Assembly: GCA_030374805.1 (NCBI GenBank)
Contig: JARGSG010000025.1
Coordinates: 434,001 to 498,000 of the forward strand
Direction: 5' to 3'
Origin: Gracilaria gracilis
Lineage: Eukaryota; Rhodophyta; Florideophyceae; Gracilariales; Gracilariaceae
DNA: 64,000 nucleotides
Part shown: positions 1-9,614 of the stretch, piece by piece
Layout: every line of letters starts with the position of its first letter
How positions within the stretch are numbered: the stretch's first letter is position 1
Notes under the pieces: generated by a model
What the model was told of the DNA's origin: nothing
Databases searched by the model: none
Seen by the model: the letters and a program-made list of their open reading frames with translations, nothing else
Program-made: the position numbers and the translations under genes

Positions 1-633
1 CAGGCCCTCGAATCGCGAAGAAATCCATTCCCAGAGAGAGAGAGCAAAGTTATGTTAGTTTGCGGGGAACTATGCAGGACATGAACTTCTGTAACTTCAG
101 GACTTGCCACTCACGTTTTCTGAAGAGTACATGATTGCTATATCAAGTGCCTTGGGCAGACAAGTTAATGCATTTGGAAAAATGAACTTTAGATAAACGT
201 CCACGACAAGCGGGTTTTGGAAAGAACATAAGCATACAGGCCGTGACTTTCCATATCGAGAATATTCATCCCGATGAATGCTGTCTATAAGACAAGGACA
301 TATAGAAACATCCGCCGTTATCTGGGCCATACTGGATGCATCGAACTGTTGGAGTAGGTCCAGTATCTGTCTCCAGGAGGCTCCATTTGGCCCCTATCCC
401 CCAATTAAAGGAGTGCTTGCCCAGCACGAGTCTGGAAGGTTTAAGGCTAATGCTCCGCCCGCATGCAGGCTGCCCTATAATCCTCTTTGGAAAACGAAAA
501 CGCCGAAGAGCTCTCAACCACGGATCAATTTCACAACGGTTCTCGTTAACCATCAACAGTTTCTATTGATTTCCAAACCTCAGCGTGCTTACCCATTCAA
601 GGGCACCCGCTTTTCGTGTTGCAGTTGCTCGCT
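1..633. other. Gene-free left edge
   Basis: No frame here resembles a known family. Short open frames exist on both strands but show no domain, start context or composition that separates them from chance. The stretch lies downstream of the leftward methyltransferase-like gene and probably holds its 3' untranslated region. I see nothing else in it. Confidence 0.4.
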
Positions 634-1533
634 CTATGCTTTTATCGTCGGATACTTGTTGTCTAGTATTTTCTGTACAGCAGCATGATTTCCTTCTAGC
701 GTGGAGTACTTTGATTTTCGTCGCAGGACTGCAAGACCTTGCCGTGTTTTGCCGCCCACGGAATCGATGATATCGTAATACGTAGACATCTTCGCATACG
801 ATCTCCACGTCCAAATACGTTCTGCATCATGCACAATAACGACGCTGTTCTTTCCAATGTACGACAAAGCCTTAATAGCAGCATCAACTCTAGCGCGCCC
901 ATCAATCAAAACAACATCAAACTTTTTCTCTCCAAGCTTTTCAATGTGATCAATGTACGGTTTAAAGGCTTTGTAACTGCCCTCTTCAAAGGCGGACTTC
1001 CGTCCCCAACCATTTGTGCCGCGTTTAACGGGCACGCAGTGGTACCGAAGATGTTTGAGTTCTGGTCGTGAACTGATGGCCTTGGCCATCCGAGAGCACC
1101 ATGTTTGATCATGTTCGATAGAATAGGCACGTTTTGCAAACTGAGGAAAGTTGTAAGTGCTTCCACCACTGCCCCATTCCACGTAGGTGGTGACATTGTC
1201 CATGTATCTCAGCACAAGGTTGACCTCAAAATCACCCATCCAGATAGAGTTGTAATCTACATGCTTTTGCTTCTCAACCATTGAGCGTTGAAATCTTGAA
1301 AGGTTGTGGAGAGGGTCGGGCATGGTCTCTGTTATGATCGGAGCTATGATCTTGGTTTGCTCGGTGGTAAATGCTGCAGAGGGGTAACTTATGATGCCTT
1401 CATACTTGAACACTGTTACGAGGAGAAGAACAGCACTGCATGCGATTAGCAGAAGAACATCGACGCGTATATGTTGCATTGAAAGTTTTGGGCGTTCCGT
1501 TCGAATCATAAAGCGGACGGCGGTGTTTTGCAT
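634..1533 (-). CDS. Type II membrane protein with methyltransferase-fold domain
   Basis: A 299-residue protein. A short basic N-terminus is followed by one hydrophobic segment (about residues 24-42), then a lumenal or exoplasmic domain, so type II topology in the Golgi or ER is likely. Residues 118-126 read VEWGSGGST, the glycine-rich first loop of a Rossmann-type SAM methyltransferase fold. A second strand-like motif FDVVLIDGRAR follows about 90 residues later and a VVIVHDAE motif after that, which is the usual order in this fold. Similar proteins of unknown substrate occur in plants and algae. Whether it is an active methyltransferase is inference, and the acceptor cannot be read from the sequence. 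An ATG at residue 19 is an alternative start, but the upstream ATG gives a better cytoplasmic tail. Confidence 0.75.
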   Translation of the reverse strand: MQNTAVRFMIRTERPKLSMQHIRVDVLLLIACSAVLLLVTVFKYEGIISYPSAAFTTEQTKIIAPIITETMPDPLHNLSRFQRSMVEKQKHVDYNSIWMGDFEVNLVLRYMDNVTTYVEWGSGGSTYNFPQFAKRAYSIEHDQTWCSRMAKAISSRPELKHLRYHCVPVKRGTNGWGRKSAFEEGSYKAFKPYIDHIEKLGEKKFDVVLIDGRARVDAAIKALSYIGKNSVVIVHDAERIWTWRSYAKMSTYYDIIDSVGGKTRQGLAVLRRKSKYSTLEGNHAAVQKILDNKYPTIKA

Positions 1534-2335
1534 ACAGAGGATAAGCGGGCTTGGTGTTAATGTGATGTGAACAAGGCTAGCTAGAGTATGGATAGAAAGA
1601 AGTCACATTAACAGTAGGCTATCTATGGTAGCAAGAAGGCAGGGCGTGAGCGTGAAACTCTCACGAACGACACGAGCGACCAAGCAGCAACCATGGTTGG
1701 CCCGCAGAATACGGTTGGCACATGACAAACGGTAGTGGTACGTCGGTCATTTTTAAGTTTTTATTCAGGAAAGTATTCGGTTGGGTGAAGTTACGCAAGT
1801 CACGTCTGCAGTGCAAAGCTTGCACGGCGCAGCAACATGGTATCTACCGACGGTACCAACGGTACCTGTATCTACGCCGTGAGCGAGCAGGTAGAGCATT
1901 GGACGCCAGGAAGAAGTCGGTGCGACGGGCGGGAGTTGGGCTGCGGATCGCCTCGAAGTGAAGAGGAGCCACAGCGACGGCGTTCCCTGAAAGGCGAGAG
2001 GCGGTACGCGCGAATCATACGTAAAGTTAAAAAGTTGAAATACAAACCACGTGCTGCGCGAGTGCGCCATGGCGCATGGCGCTTGCGCATGACGCACACG
2101 ATCAATGGCGTGATTGCACGGGTACAATCAACACCCAGTACGTGGACACGTGCGCACTCAGCACCGACACACAAAGCACAGAAGCACCTCGCGTGGCGCG
2201 GCTGCAAATGGCGGCGCGTCCGTTGAGACCTCTTCTGTGTGGCGACGTTGGTGTTGGGCGCGCGCGACTTGCTTGTTCATCGCTCCGCACCTACTTGAGT
2301 GTTGTGTGTTGCGTCGTTTTGTTCGTCTCTCCGTC
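1534..2335. other. Divergent intergenic region, 0.8 kb
   Basis: This lies between the leftward methyltransferase-like gene and the rightward first PB1-ZZ protein, so it should hold both promoters. It contains a GGTACCAACGGTACC element (1852-1866) that recurs exactly near 32.5 kb, and a purine-rich and then GC-rich stretch. Open frames on both strands (for example 1765-2127 and 1872-2207) have no recognisable product. No clear TATA box was found. Confidence 0.4.
1852..1866. repeat. 15-bp GGTACC-containing element, copy 1
   Basis: The string GGTACCAACGGTACC occurs here and again at 32505-32519, both in upstream regions. Two GGTACC palindromes are spaced by three bases. It may be a protein-binding site, but two copies in 64 kb are weak evidence. 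Confidence 0.35.
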
Positions 2336-3478
2336 ATGTTGCAACACGTCTCGGTCTCGTACGGTCAAAGCACCGTTCGCGTTCCCCTCTCGGAGCGCTC
2401 TTTGAAGCACGTATGCAACTTCGCTACAGCCGCCTTAGCGCCCAATTGTTCCGCGCTTGTGTTGGCGTTCGAGACGCCTTCTGGAGATCAAGCCGCCGTT
2501 TCATCCGACTTTGCGCTACGACTTGTGTTGAGTGCTGATCATTCTGCAGGCCGACTGGTGTTGGTCGATTCACTACACCTACCCACCGTCGATCAATGCA
2601 TGACTACTGTTTTGCGCGCCGTCGTGGACACCGCAGCGCGTGGAGAGGCCGCTGCCGTGTTTCTGGCGCTTTCTGGAGCTTGGGAGGTGGCGTCGAGAGA
2701 ACTGACTGACTGTGCCAATGTGAGCACCGGCGTCAACACACCGTCCGTGCACACGGCCGCCGCGCCCGCCAGCGTGAGACGGAGAACGCACCCGTTGCAG
2801 TCGCAGTTCGACTCGTGCGTCACGCACGCGTTGGAGAACAAATTGCCAGAGTGCTCGCGCGTGCTGGCCGAGACGGCGCGAGCTAGCTCGTTGGAAAAGG
2901 ATGATGTGTTCGAGACGAACGTTTATGGCGCTACAGAGTCTACGGCGCTGGTGTGTTTCTGCACGCATACGGGCGTGAGCTGCGCCGCTTGTAAGGTGCA
3001 GACCATCCAGGGCACGCGTTATCGAAGTAGCGCGTTGGTGAATTTTTGCGAGAGGTGTCGAAGGTCATTACCGGATGCATTGCACACTAGTTTCACCGTG
3101 TACGACCACCCATGGGAGGCGACGGATGACTATGCGCAGACTTGCGCGGACGTATTTAAGGCGCCCAGACCGCCATTATGTATGGGGGACGTGGGGCCTC
3201 GAGTGATGCACCTGCAGTACGTGCTGTACAAAGTGGGCTACCTCAACGTGTGCCAGGGGCGCTTCCGCGCCGGCGTGTTTTGTGGAGATACTCGCGAGGC
3301 GATCCGACTGTTTGAGAGCGAGCATCGCGTGGGCGAGCAGCAGGGCATCTACACGGCACTGATTCGCAGCGTGTTGCTGCGGCTGTTCGACGAGGTGGAG
3401 GGACCAAGTGCGGCCGCGCGCTGCGCAGCGATGGACGGCGCCGACAGAACGCGCTTCCGCACAGCCATGGCGGCGTAA
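2336..3478 (+). CDS. PB1-like / one-zinc ZZ / peptidoglycan-binding-like protein (copy 1)
   Basis: A 380-residue protein, paralogous to the next gene downstream and in the same orientation. Residues 1-78 resemble a PB1 fold, but the conserved first-strand lysine is absent and the acidic OPCA loop is reduced to a GDQ. A ZZ-type zinc finger is recognisable at residues 216-241 (Cys216, Cys219, Cys238, Cys241) with the RY marker between the pairs. The cysteines and histidines of the second zinc site are missing. The C-terminus (about 278-350) matches the PG_binding_1 three-helix fold, with the pattern GDVGPRVMHLQYVLYKVGYL followed by an F-x-G-x-T-x-E-A-I-R-x-F block. ATG 2336 is chosen because PB1 similarity begins there; the frame stays open upstream without an ATG. 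It looks like the degenerate member of the pair. Function is unknown; a scaffold or autophagy-adaptor role is inference. Confidence 0.7.
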   Translation: MLQHVSVSYGQSTVRVPLSERSLKHVCNFATAALAPNCSALVLAFETPSGDQAAVSSDFALRLVLSADHSAGRLVLVDSLHLPTVDQCMTTVLRAVVDTAARGEAAAVFLALSGAWEVASRELTDCANVSTGVNTPSVHTAAAPASVRRRTHPLQSQFDSCVTHALENKLPECSRVLAETARASSLEKDDVFETNVYGATESTALVCFCTHTGVSCAACKVQTIQGTRYRSSALVNFCERCRRSLPDALHTSFTVYDHPWEATDDYAQTCADVFKAPRPPLCMGDVGPRVMHLQYVLYKVGYLNVCQGRFRAGVFCGDTREAIRLFESEHRVGEQQGIYTALIRSVLLRLFDEVEGPSAAARCAAMDGADRTRFRTAMAA

Positions 3479-4046
3479 AGCTCTTTTTAACTTGTTCTAC
3501 AACAACTCTCTCCGCCCCCCCTTCGGTCGTGTTCTTGTTGTGTTCGCCAGCCAGCGCAGTCCGCACGCGCACGCGCGCTTGCACCACCCCGCTTGTCGGC
3601 GCGCTCCAATCAACGAGCGCCACGTGCGTCGTGCGTCTAGAAGCTGCTGCTGTCGCTGCTTTCCTTTTCGGCGCCGCTTTCATTTAACATACACGTGGCC
3701 CGCCTTTTTGTTGCTTGCGATTCGCAAGTTGCGATTCGCGAAGCGCCATCGGCGCGCGCCGTTTCGCGTGTATCTCCACGTCCACGCTGTGCGCTTCATT
3801 GCTGGCCACATTGCGCCCCCCGCTCAAAGCCTTGAATCTGCGCGAAGAAGCTTCTCGCGCTGCCGTTCATCCTCCAGCCAACCTGCGCATATCACTTGGT
3901 AGCTCCGCTGCTTGCTTGCTGCTAAGCGCTATAAAAGTCGCCGCTGTGTCTTCGAGCCGCCGTGCCTCCTTCCATATTTCGTTCGTCTGTCTGTCTGTAC
4001 GTCTTGTTCTACTGCTTGACGTTTCTTCTTGCTCTTGCTCGTCGTT
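3479..4046. other. Intergenic region between the PB1-ZZ paralogs
   Basis: A pyrimidine-rich region of 568 bp. It contains a TATA box at 3929-3937 placed for the downstream gene, so the pair is probably transcribed as two units and not as one operon-like message. No further gene is seen. Confidence 0.5.
3929..3937 (+). promoter_or_regulatory. TATA box of the second PB1-ZZ gene
   Basis: The string CTATAAAAG lies 110 bp before the ATG at 4047. The same nine bases occur upstream of the coiled-coil gene on the other strand (22997-23005), which supports a real core-promoter element. Confidence 0.6.
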
Positions 4047-5684
4047 ATGAAATTGCCCGTTAAGGCCGCCTACGGCCAGGTGAAGCGCCGCTTCTCCATT
4101 GAGAGCGGTCTGTCCTTTAGCGAGCTTTCCGATCAGATTGCCTCTGTCTTCGCGCTCACCCCACCTTTCAGCCTCACCTACCAGGACAATGAGGGTGACT
4201 ACATCGCCGTCTCCACCGACACAGAGCTCAATGAGCTCTTCCGTCTCGCTGAGCACGAGTCCATAACCCTGCTCCGTGTCTTCGTCAACGCCGATGCCGC
4301 TGCCCAGACCACCTCGCTACCCACCCCGCAGTCCGCCTCGCAGCCACAGCCGTCTCAGACGCAGGCGCAGACGCAGACGCCGCCGCAGCCGCCTCAGCCG
4401 CGCCAACAGTCGCGTGCCAATGCGCCTCCGTCCTTCTTCCCGCCTCACGTGCATGACTCCTTCCGTCGTGCGGAGGCGTCTATGGATGCCGCCCAATTCA
4501 ACGTGGATCGCGTGCTTCAGTCCGTCGGAAACTTCCTCAGGGATATTGGATCTAATCCTCATCCAACATTTGCTCAGCCACCTCCGCCACCTCCGCCGAT
4601 GCCGTCCTGGAATGCTACTCCGCCGCCGTTCCGTCACCCCCCGCCGCCGCCCCGCCACCACCGTGCTCGTCACCGTCGTCGTCGTGAAGGTCCGTTTGGT
4701 ATGTTTGGCGGTATGGGGTTTGCTCCCTTCTTTTCAGCCATGTACCCGTTCATGTCTTCTCAGGGCGGTCCCGAGGTTTCGCAGGCTACGCGTGATGCAT
4801 TTGAGCAGTTGAAGAACGCTGTTATGAGCTCTGATAACACAGACGTTGCTTTTCAGGCTGCTCGGAATGCCTTCCCTGCTTTGAGGAACTGGTTGATTTC
4901 CAACCTTGGTCAAAGTGGTCCCATCAATTCGGAATCTATTGATTCTCTGATTTCTACTGTTGAGAGGTCCATTCGTCCCTCCGTCGGAGACGATATCACC
5001 AATCGTACCACTCATCTTCTTCGCACGGCCTTGAATGATAGCACCGTCGTGGAGATCTTACGTAAGATCCCTTGGAACATGGATCTTCCTATCGATATCC
5101 AAGCTGAATTCGATTCCGCGTTCTATGCGCCGGATAATGATATGCCGTTCCAAACTCATGTCAATGTTGAATGCGACAATTGCGAAAAGTGTCCCATTGT
5201 TGGCAATCGTTATCAGGCCACCAATCGTGCGAACTACGATCTTTGTTCCAAGTGCTACGAGGATGCAGCTGTGTCAAAGGAAGGAATTGAGTTCAAGAAA
5301 CTCTCTTACGTCTGGGAAGTTAGCCTTGGTGATGCAAAGGTACCCAACGCACCTCTGTCCCTCCGCTCGCGTGGTGCCAACGTCGCGTTTCTGCAGAAGT
5401 TACTTACCGACCTGGGCTACATGAATGAATCCATGTATCGTCGTGTTGTCGGTATGTATGGCCCTCGTACGCGCAGCGCTGTCTCGCAATTTCAGCGTGA
5501 GTATGGCCTAGACGGCACTGCTCAGCTTGGTGTCTACGATGATATTACTGCTGCTAGTATGGCATCTATGCTGGAGGATCAGGTTCCGCCGACTGCTGCG
5601 ACGGGAGGTACTAGTACTCCTGCTCAGGACACTGGCCCTGTTCCGCCGACGAGCGCCCCCGACCCGGCTCCTGCTCAGGGTTAG
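4047..5684 (+). CDS. PB1 / one-zinc ZZ / peptidoglycan-binding-like protein (copy 2)
   Basis: A 545-residue protein. PB1 domain at 1-82 with the type B lysine (K6) and a type A acidic OPCA loop (YQDNEGD, 45-51), so head-to-tail self-assembly is possible, as in p62 and NBR1. Residues 95-215 are Gln/Pro-rich and end in a His/Arg-rich patch. A helical region spans about 244-360. The ZZ finger keeps Cys376, Cys379, Cys400 and Cys403 (first zinc site) but has lost the middle Cys pair and the terminal His pair (second site). A PG_binding_1-like domain occupies 432-510, followed by a Pro/Thr tail. PB1 plus ZZ is the signature of selective-autophagy receptors, but the NBR1 FW domain and UBA domain are absent. 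The acidic E-F-K-K-L at 415-419 fits a loose LIR (Atg8-binding) pattern. Identity as a receptor is inference. Confidence 0.8.
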   Translation: MKLPVKAAYGQVKRRFSIESGLSFSELSDQIASVFALTPPFSLTYQDNEGDYIAVSTDTELNELFRLAEHESITLLRVFVNADAAAQTTSLPTPQSASQPQPSQTQAQTQTPPQPPQPRQQSRANAPPSFFPPHVHDSFRRAEASMDAAQFNVDRVLQSVGNFLRDIGSNPHPTFAQPPPPPPPMPSWNATPPPFRHPPPPPRHHRARHRRRREGPFGMFGGMGFAPFFSAMYPFMSSQGGPEVSQATRDAFEQLKNAVMSSDNTDVAFQAARNAFPALRNWLISNLGQSGPINSESIDSLISTVERSIRPSVGDDITNRTTHLLRTALNDSTVVEILRKIPWNMDLPIDIQAEFDSAFYAPDNDMPFQTHVNVECDNCEKCPIVGNRYQATNRANYDLCSKCYEDAAVSKEGIEFKKLSYVWEVSLGDAKVPNAPLSLRSRGANVAFLQKLLTDLGYMNESMYRRVVGMYGPRTRSAVSQFQREYGLDGTAQLGVYDDITAASMASMLEDQVPPTAATGGTSTPAQDTGPVPPTSAPDPAPAQG

Positions 5685-6422
5685 CTTGTGGGACAAGTGA
5701 AAATGTCCGACTGTCTCTACCTGGGCGATTGATTCCCTGACTATGCTTTCTGAGGGGTGCTGGTATCGTTTCAGGTGGCCCTGATTATGTCAATCCTATT
5801 CTAAGATATTGATGATAATGCATGGATGCTCTTGTTATGCGTAATGGTTTGATGCTTTCTCACGTATTTGTGTTTGTGTTTCTATGTCTCCTTGCCGTAA
5901 GTTAGTTGTGATAAAGAGGCATATCCTTGGGAGCCAATGTTGTTCTTGTTGTTTCAGACCTATTTTTACCTGTTTAATTAGTTTGCCAGATTAACTCCAT
6001 CGCCAGCCTTTGTCCTTCACCGTGGCAGACTAGGACGCGTTCTCTACAAATGACCTGAAGCTTTGCCCGTTAATTCGAGCACCTGAATCAGGAAGCTCAG
6101 GACCGTTGGTGTCTGAGGCTCCTCACCGTGAGCTTCTGACGTTGCGCGCACGTATCGAATTCCGTTGTGTAGCGCTCCAAATCAAAGTTCTCGTTGGACG
6201 TTAGCAGAACCGCGTACCGGCACGCACCGTTAAACGGTTGTCTCCCTTCGAATTAGATTCGATTTGAGCGATATGGCAGACGTGATCATTACAAGAACAT
6301 GGCTCCCATAAAGCACGCCATTGTGTCGGTAGTAAGACTCGTTGGTGGTAAAGCGGACGTGTCTTGCTCTCGTTGTTCGACCGTATAGACGAGGTACACG
6401 TTCGCATTGCGTTGCAAAGTTT
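5685..6422. other. Gene-free stretch, 0.74 kb
   Basis: This should contain the 3' untranslated region of the PB1-ZZ gene and the promoter of the next gene. It is AT-richer than the neighbouring coding DNA. A leftward open frame (6201-6500) has no family resemblance and is not called. Confidence 0.4.
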
Positions 6423-7214
6423 ATGATGAGGGAGGTTGAATGTGTTGCGCTTTCGGTGCCAGCTACCACGTCGCCCGTGCTGTATGCGTCGGAGACTCAA
6501 TCATTCGATGAAGCGGACAGTACGATTGAAGCGCCGCCGTCCGTGCATTTGTTGCGCTTTGTGTTGAGACTTTTCTTGCGGTTATGTGTGCCGTTTACCG
6601 TGTTCTTGCATCGACGTTCGATCACGTTGCTTTCTACGGTGTTGACGTATGCAACGCCGAGTGGAAAGCGACAGCGTCAACGATTGCCGAGCTTTCCCGT
6701 GTGTGCCACAAACGGACTGAAAGAGGATTGGCTTGTTAGTGAGCGAGTGCGAAACAAAAGGAGTGGACTGGCAGAGAGTGTGTGTTCACTGTGTGCACCG
6801 CGTAGGATGGGAAAGGTTGAGCGGGCGGTGAGTTGCTTGCTTCAACCGATTCAAAGGGTGTTCTCAGTGGTGACGGAAGAAAGCGGGGACGGAAATGAGT
6901 CAAATACGGAATACGATCTTATCGTGGTACAAAGCACGCTGAGCCAATGCTTGAGCCTGTCGGATATGTGCATCATTCCGTTGGACGACCAACCCATGTC
7001 GCTGTGCTCGTGTGTGGGAGAACGCGCGCGCAAGTTGTGGGCGATTCGAATTGTGATTTGGCTGTGGATCATGATTTACAGCTGGTGCAGCGTGGTGTTG
7101 AAGTTCTTCTGGCGCGCTGCTGGAGGCGGGGAGGCAGGTGGTAAGCAGGTGTGCGTGACAGGCGGCGGGGAGTTTGTTGGCGTCGATGACAGACGTGAAG
7201 GTGTTGTTGTTTGA
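6423..7214 (+). CDS. Orphan predicted membrane protein
   Basis: A 263-residue protein I do not recognise. It has two hydrophobic stretches: one near residues 45-66, rich in Leu, Arg and Phe and possibly amphipathic, and a strong one near 205-230 with many Trp and Ile. A Gly-rich tail follows. Between them is a soluble Lys/Arg- then Asp/Glu-containing region with several Cys. The start is the first of two adjacent ATG codons; the frame is open upstream without an ATG. Composition and codon use look coding, and no convincing frame competes on the other strand. A membrane-anchored organelle protein is possible, but nothing in the sequence names the compartment. Confidence 0.5.
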   Translation: MMREVECVALSVPATTSPVLYASETQSFDEADSTIEAPPSVHLLRFVLRLFLRLCVPFTVFLHRRSITLLSTVLTYATPSGKRQRQRLPSFPVCATNGLKEDWLVSERVRNKRSGLAESVCSLCAPRRMGKVERAVSCLLQPIQRVFSVVTEESGDGNESNTEYDLIVVQSTLSQCLSLSDMCIIPLDDQPMSLCSCVGERARKLWAIRIVIWLWIMIYSWCSVVLKFFWRAAGGGEAGGKQVCVTGGGEFVGVDDRREGVVV

Positions 7215-8414
7215 CTAGACGAGACGAGGTGTGAAAGATAGCAATCATAGAAGTTGTGATTTTGAACGGTCAAGCGCAGCTGTGAATCAAGACGTGATGC
7301 GGTGCTTCGACTGGTTGCATAGATATGATGAGGTATGAAGAAGAGCAGAAGAAGGATCACTCGAGAGAGGGGACGTCTTTTTTTTTTTTGGGTTTATTGT
7401 ACGTGGCTTGGAGCACTTGAGTATTTGTCCGAACTTGTGACAGTGTTGGTAACAGACACGGATGATGAAGAATTGGGGGGGGGTCCTCGTTAGAGTATTG
7501 CATGCAATATAAAGTTTACAACGATACCGCCTAGAGCGTGAGTGGCGTGAGTTAGCGACTGAGAAAAGCGTCGTATGTCGCTGCGAATGCGAGCATTGAC
7601 GAAGACGTGGCGGCTCGTAACTGTACAAGTAGAAATGACATTGCTCGGCACAAATCTGAGGCGGGAGATTACATGTGCAGATTTTGCATTCGGCCGGCGG
7701 AAAACGCGGCTGTGGAATGTGGCAACCGACGACTGTGTGAAGGACAGAAAGCAGCGTGACAGCGCGATGCAGCGGCGCGGCCGATTTCAGGTCGACGGCG
7801 CAGGGAACCTGTCTGGTGTTGGGTTGCTCCGTGCTTCGGTGCGCGCGGCGGCGGAACGCTGCGTCAGGCGCACATGGCTGCTGACGTATGAAGGTAAACG
7901 CACGCAAAAATTTGTTTTAATCCCATTTGTGATCGAATGTACTCCTATTTGGTACCGTTGTACCACTGCACCAAAAGTGATCCGCCGCCGCCCGACTTTT
8001 TTGGACAAGTGTTTTGCCGCTTTGGCAAAACGTCCGCCGCCGCTCACTCCATCACTCCACCACACCTCCCACGCCTATTCTCGTCACTAAATCTACCCTT
8101 TGTAGACGGACCCCCTTGTATCTACATTGCCGCGCTTCCTTGTACCCTGCCGCCCCCCCCCCCCCGTTTCACCGCGCATCCACTTCCTTCTCTCTCTAGT
8201 GTAGCTCTAGAGATAGTCGTTCTTTGTCAACGTGCACCTTCTCTTTAGTCTCTTTCAAATCCGTTCATTCTACCAAACTCAACTATAAGAACGCCGTCTT
8301 CTAATCAAACTCAACTCTTTTCCAACACCAACCCGCCCGCAAACCAGCGCACAAACTTCCATCGCAGCGCCGCAAAACTGCTGTCAACGCCTCATTCAAA
8401 AACCAACAACTGCT
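7215..8414. other. Gene-free stretch, 1.2 kb, upstream of RAE1
   Basis: It contains a T-run near 7380, a C-run at about 8153-8164 and a pyrimidine-rich 8-kb end that looks like the RAE1 5' leader. A leftward frame (7287-7907) and a rightward frame (7575-8090) are open but have no domain or signal and are judged chance frames. A TATA-like box for RAE1 lies at 8283-8290. Confidence 0.4.
8283..8290 (+). promoter_or_regulatory. TATA-like box of RAE1
   Basis: CTATAAGA lies 124 bp before the RAE1 ATG. The identical octamer is found on the other strand 79 bp before the secreted metallopeptidase gene (25856-25863). Confidence 0.45.
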
Positions 8415-9584
8415 ATGAGCCCTTTTGTATCAAACGCGCCAGCAAACCCAAACAACGGCTACTTGCTTCCGGATCCGCCAGATGACACCGTCTCCCGACT
8501 ACGTTTCTCCTCCACCAACGCCCCATTCCTGGCCGCCTCGTCGTGGAACGGCACCGTACGCGTGTGGAAGGTCGACCCCGCCGTGGGAAACGCCACCGCC
8601 GTCTCGCTCACGCACGATTCCGCCCCCATTCTCGATCTCTCGTGGCTCAGCGACAACTCCACCATAATCTACGCCGGCGCCAGCACCAGGGCGCATCGCT
8701 GGGACCTGGCCACCGGCACCACCGAAGTTGTTGCTGCGCACGACAATTCCATTCGATGCACGCATGACGTCAGCAGCATCAACTCCTTTGCCACTGCGGG
8801 GTGGGATAGTTTGTTGAGATACTGGGATGTTCGTTCGCCTACCGGAGCGCCGCTTTTGAGCGTCAAGCTGCCGGAGCGCGCTTATGCTATGGACGCGCGC
8901 GGCCCTTTGATGGTTCTTGCGCTTGCGGACCGAAAGATTGCCATCTATGACGTTAGAAAACCGAGCGAGCTTTACCTTGAGCGTTATACACAGCTCAAGT
9001 ATCAAACGCGCTGTATAGCCGCATGGCCAGATGCCATGGGATACAATGTGGGTGGCGTGGAAGGCAAGGTGAGCGTTGAAAACGTTCAGGATTCAAAGAG
9101 CAAACAGAATTACTCCTTCTTCTGTCACAAGGATAAACAAGGAACAATGAGCTCTGTCAATGCCATTCGCTTTCATTATCAGAGCCGCGCGTTTTGTACG
9201 GCGGGCAGTGACGGAATGCTTCACTTTTGGGACAAGGATCGAAAGGATCGTGCTTCTATGCGCCGATTTCAGAAGATGGGGCAGCCAATATGCGACATGG
9301 ACTTTAGTAGTGATGGCAGTATGTACGCGTATGCCGTAGGTTATGATTGGCTGCAAGGCTCCTCGGGAAGGACTAATATGGAAAGCACGTACGTGGTGCT
9401 ACACTCCATAGAAGAGGGTGAATTGCATCTTTCAAAGGGTGGCGGCGGCGGTGGTGGCGGCGGCGGTGGCGGCGGCGGTGGTGGAGGTGGTGGAGGTGGT
9501 GGAGGTGGTGGCAGCGGCGGATACAGCGGTAGTCGCGGGCGCGGGAGAGGTAGTAGAAGAAGGGGGGGCAGTGGAAGAAGGTAA
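8415..9584 (+). CDS. RAE1/Gle2 mRNA export WD40 protein
   Basis: A 389-residue WD40 propeller of the RAE1/Gle2 family, which binds Nup98 at the nuclear pore and acts in mRNA export and mitotic spindle assembly. The N-terminus carries the family pattern LPDPPDDTVSRLRFS at about 18-32 and SWNGTVRVWKV at about 43-53. Further WD-type repeats include AGWDSLLRYWDVR (128-140) and CTAGSDGMLHFWDKD (261-275). Total length without the tail matches the family (about 340-370 residues). Odd feature: after residue 341 the conserved C-terminus is replaced or extended by about 24 consecutive glycines and then an SGSRGRGRGSRRRGG-like tail of RGG type, which could bind RNA. The glycine run is encoded by a GGC/GGT/GGA microsatellite. 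The start is a clean ATG with no upstream alternative. Confidence 0.92.
   Translation: MSPFVSNAPANPNNGYLLPDPPDDTVSRLRFSSTNAPFLAASSWNGTVRVWKVDPAVGNATAVSLTHDSAPILDLSWLSDNSTIIYAGASTRAHRWDLATGTTEVVAAHDNSIRCTHDVSSINSFATAGWDSLLRYWDVRSPTGAPLLSVKLPERAYAMDARGPLMVLALADRKIAIYDVRKPSELYLERYTQLKYQTRCIAAWPDAMGYNVGGVEGKVSVENVQDSKSKQNYSFFCHKDKQGTMSSVNAIRFHYQSRAFCTAGSDGMLHFWDKDRKDRASMRRFQKMGQPICDMDFSSDGSMYAYAVGYDWLQGSSGRTNMESTYVVLHSIEEGELHLSKGGGGGGGGGGGGGGGGGGGGGGGGGSGGYSGSRGRGRGSRRRGGSGRR
9439..9515 (+). repeat. GGN trinucleotide run inside RAE1
   Basis: A (GGC/GGT/GGA)n tract coding for the polyglycine segment of RAE1. Mixed third bases show that it is not a fresh single-codon expansion. Length variation between strains is likely. 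Confidence 0.8.
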
Positions 9585-9614
9585 AAAGGACGTACGCGTT
9601 GGATGCGCCTTTGT

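Noticed and set aside
1765-2226. Overlapping open frames on both strands upstream of the first PB1-ZZ gene
   Set aside because: No domain, Arg/Ser-rich composition and position in a promoter region; mutually overlapping frames suggest chance.
7287-7907. 206-codon minus-strand frame rich in Cys and His
   Set aside because: No family motif, includes a T-run read as Lys and promoter-like DNA; composition unlike neighbouring genes.
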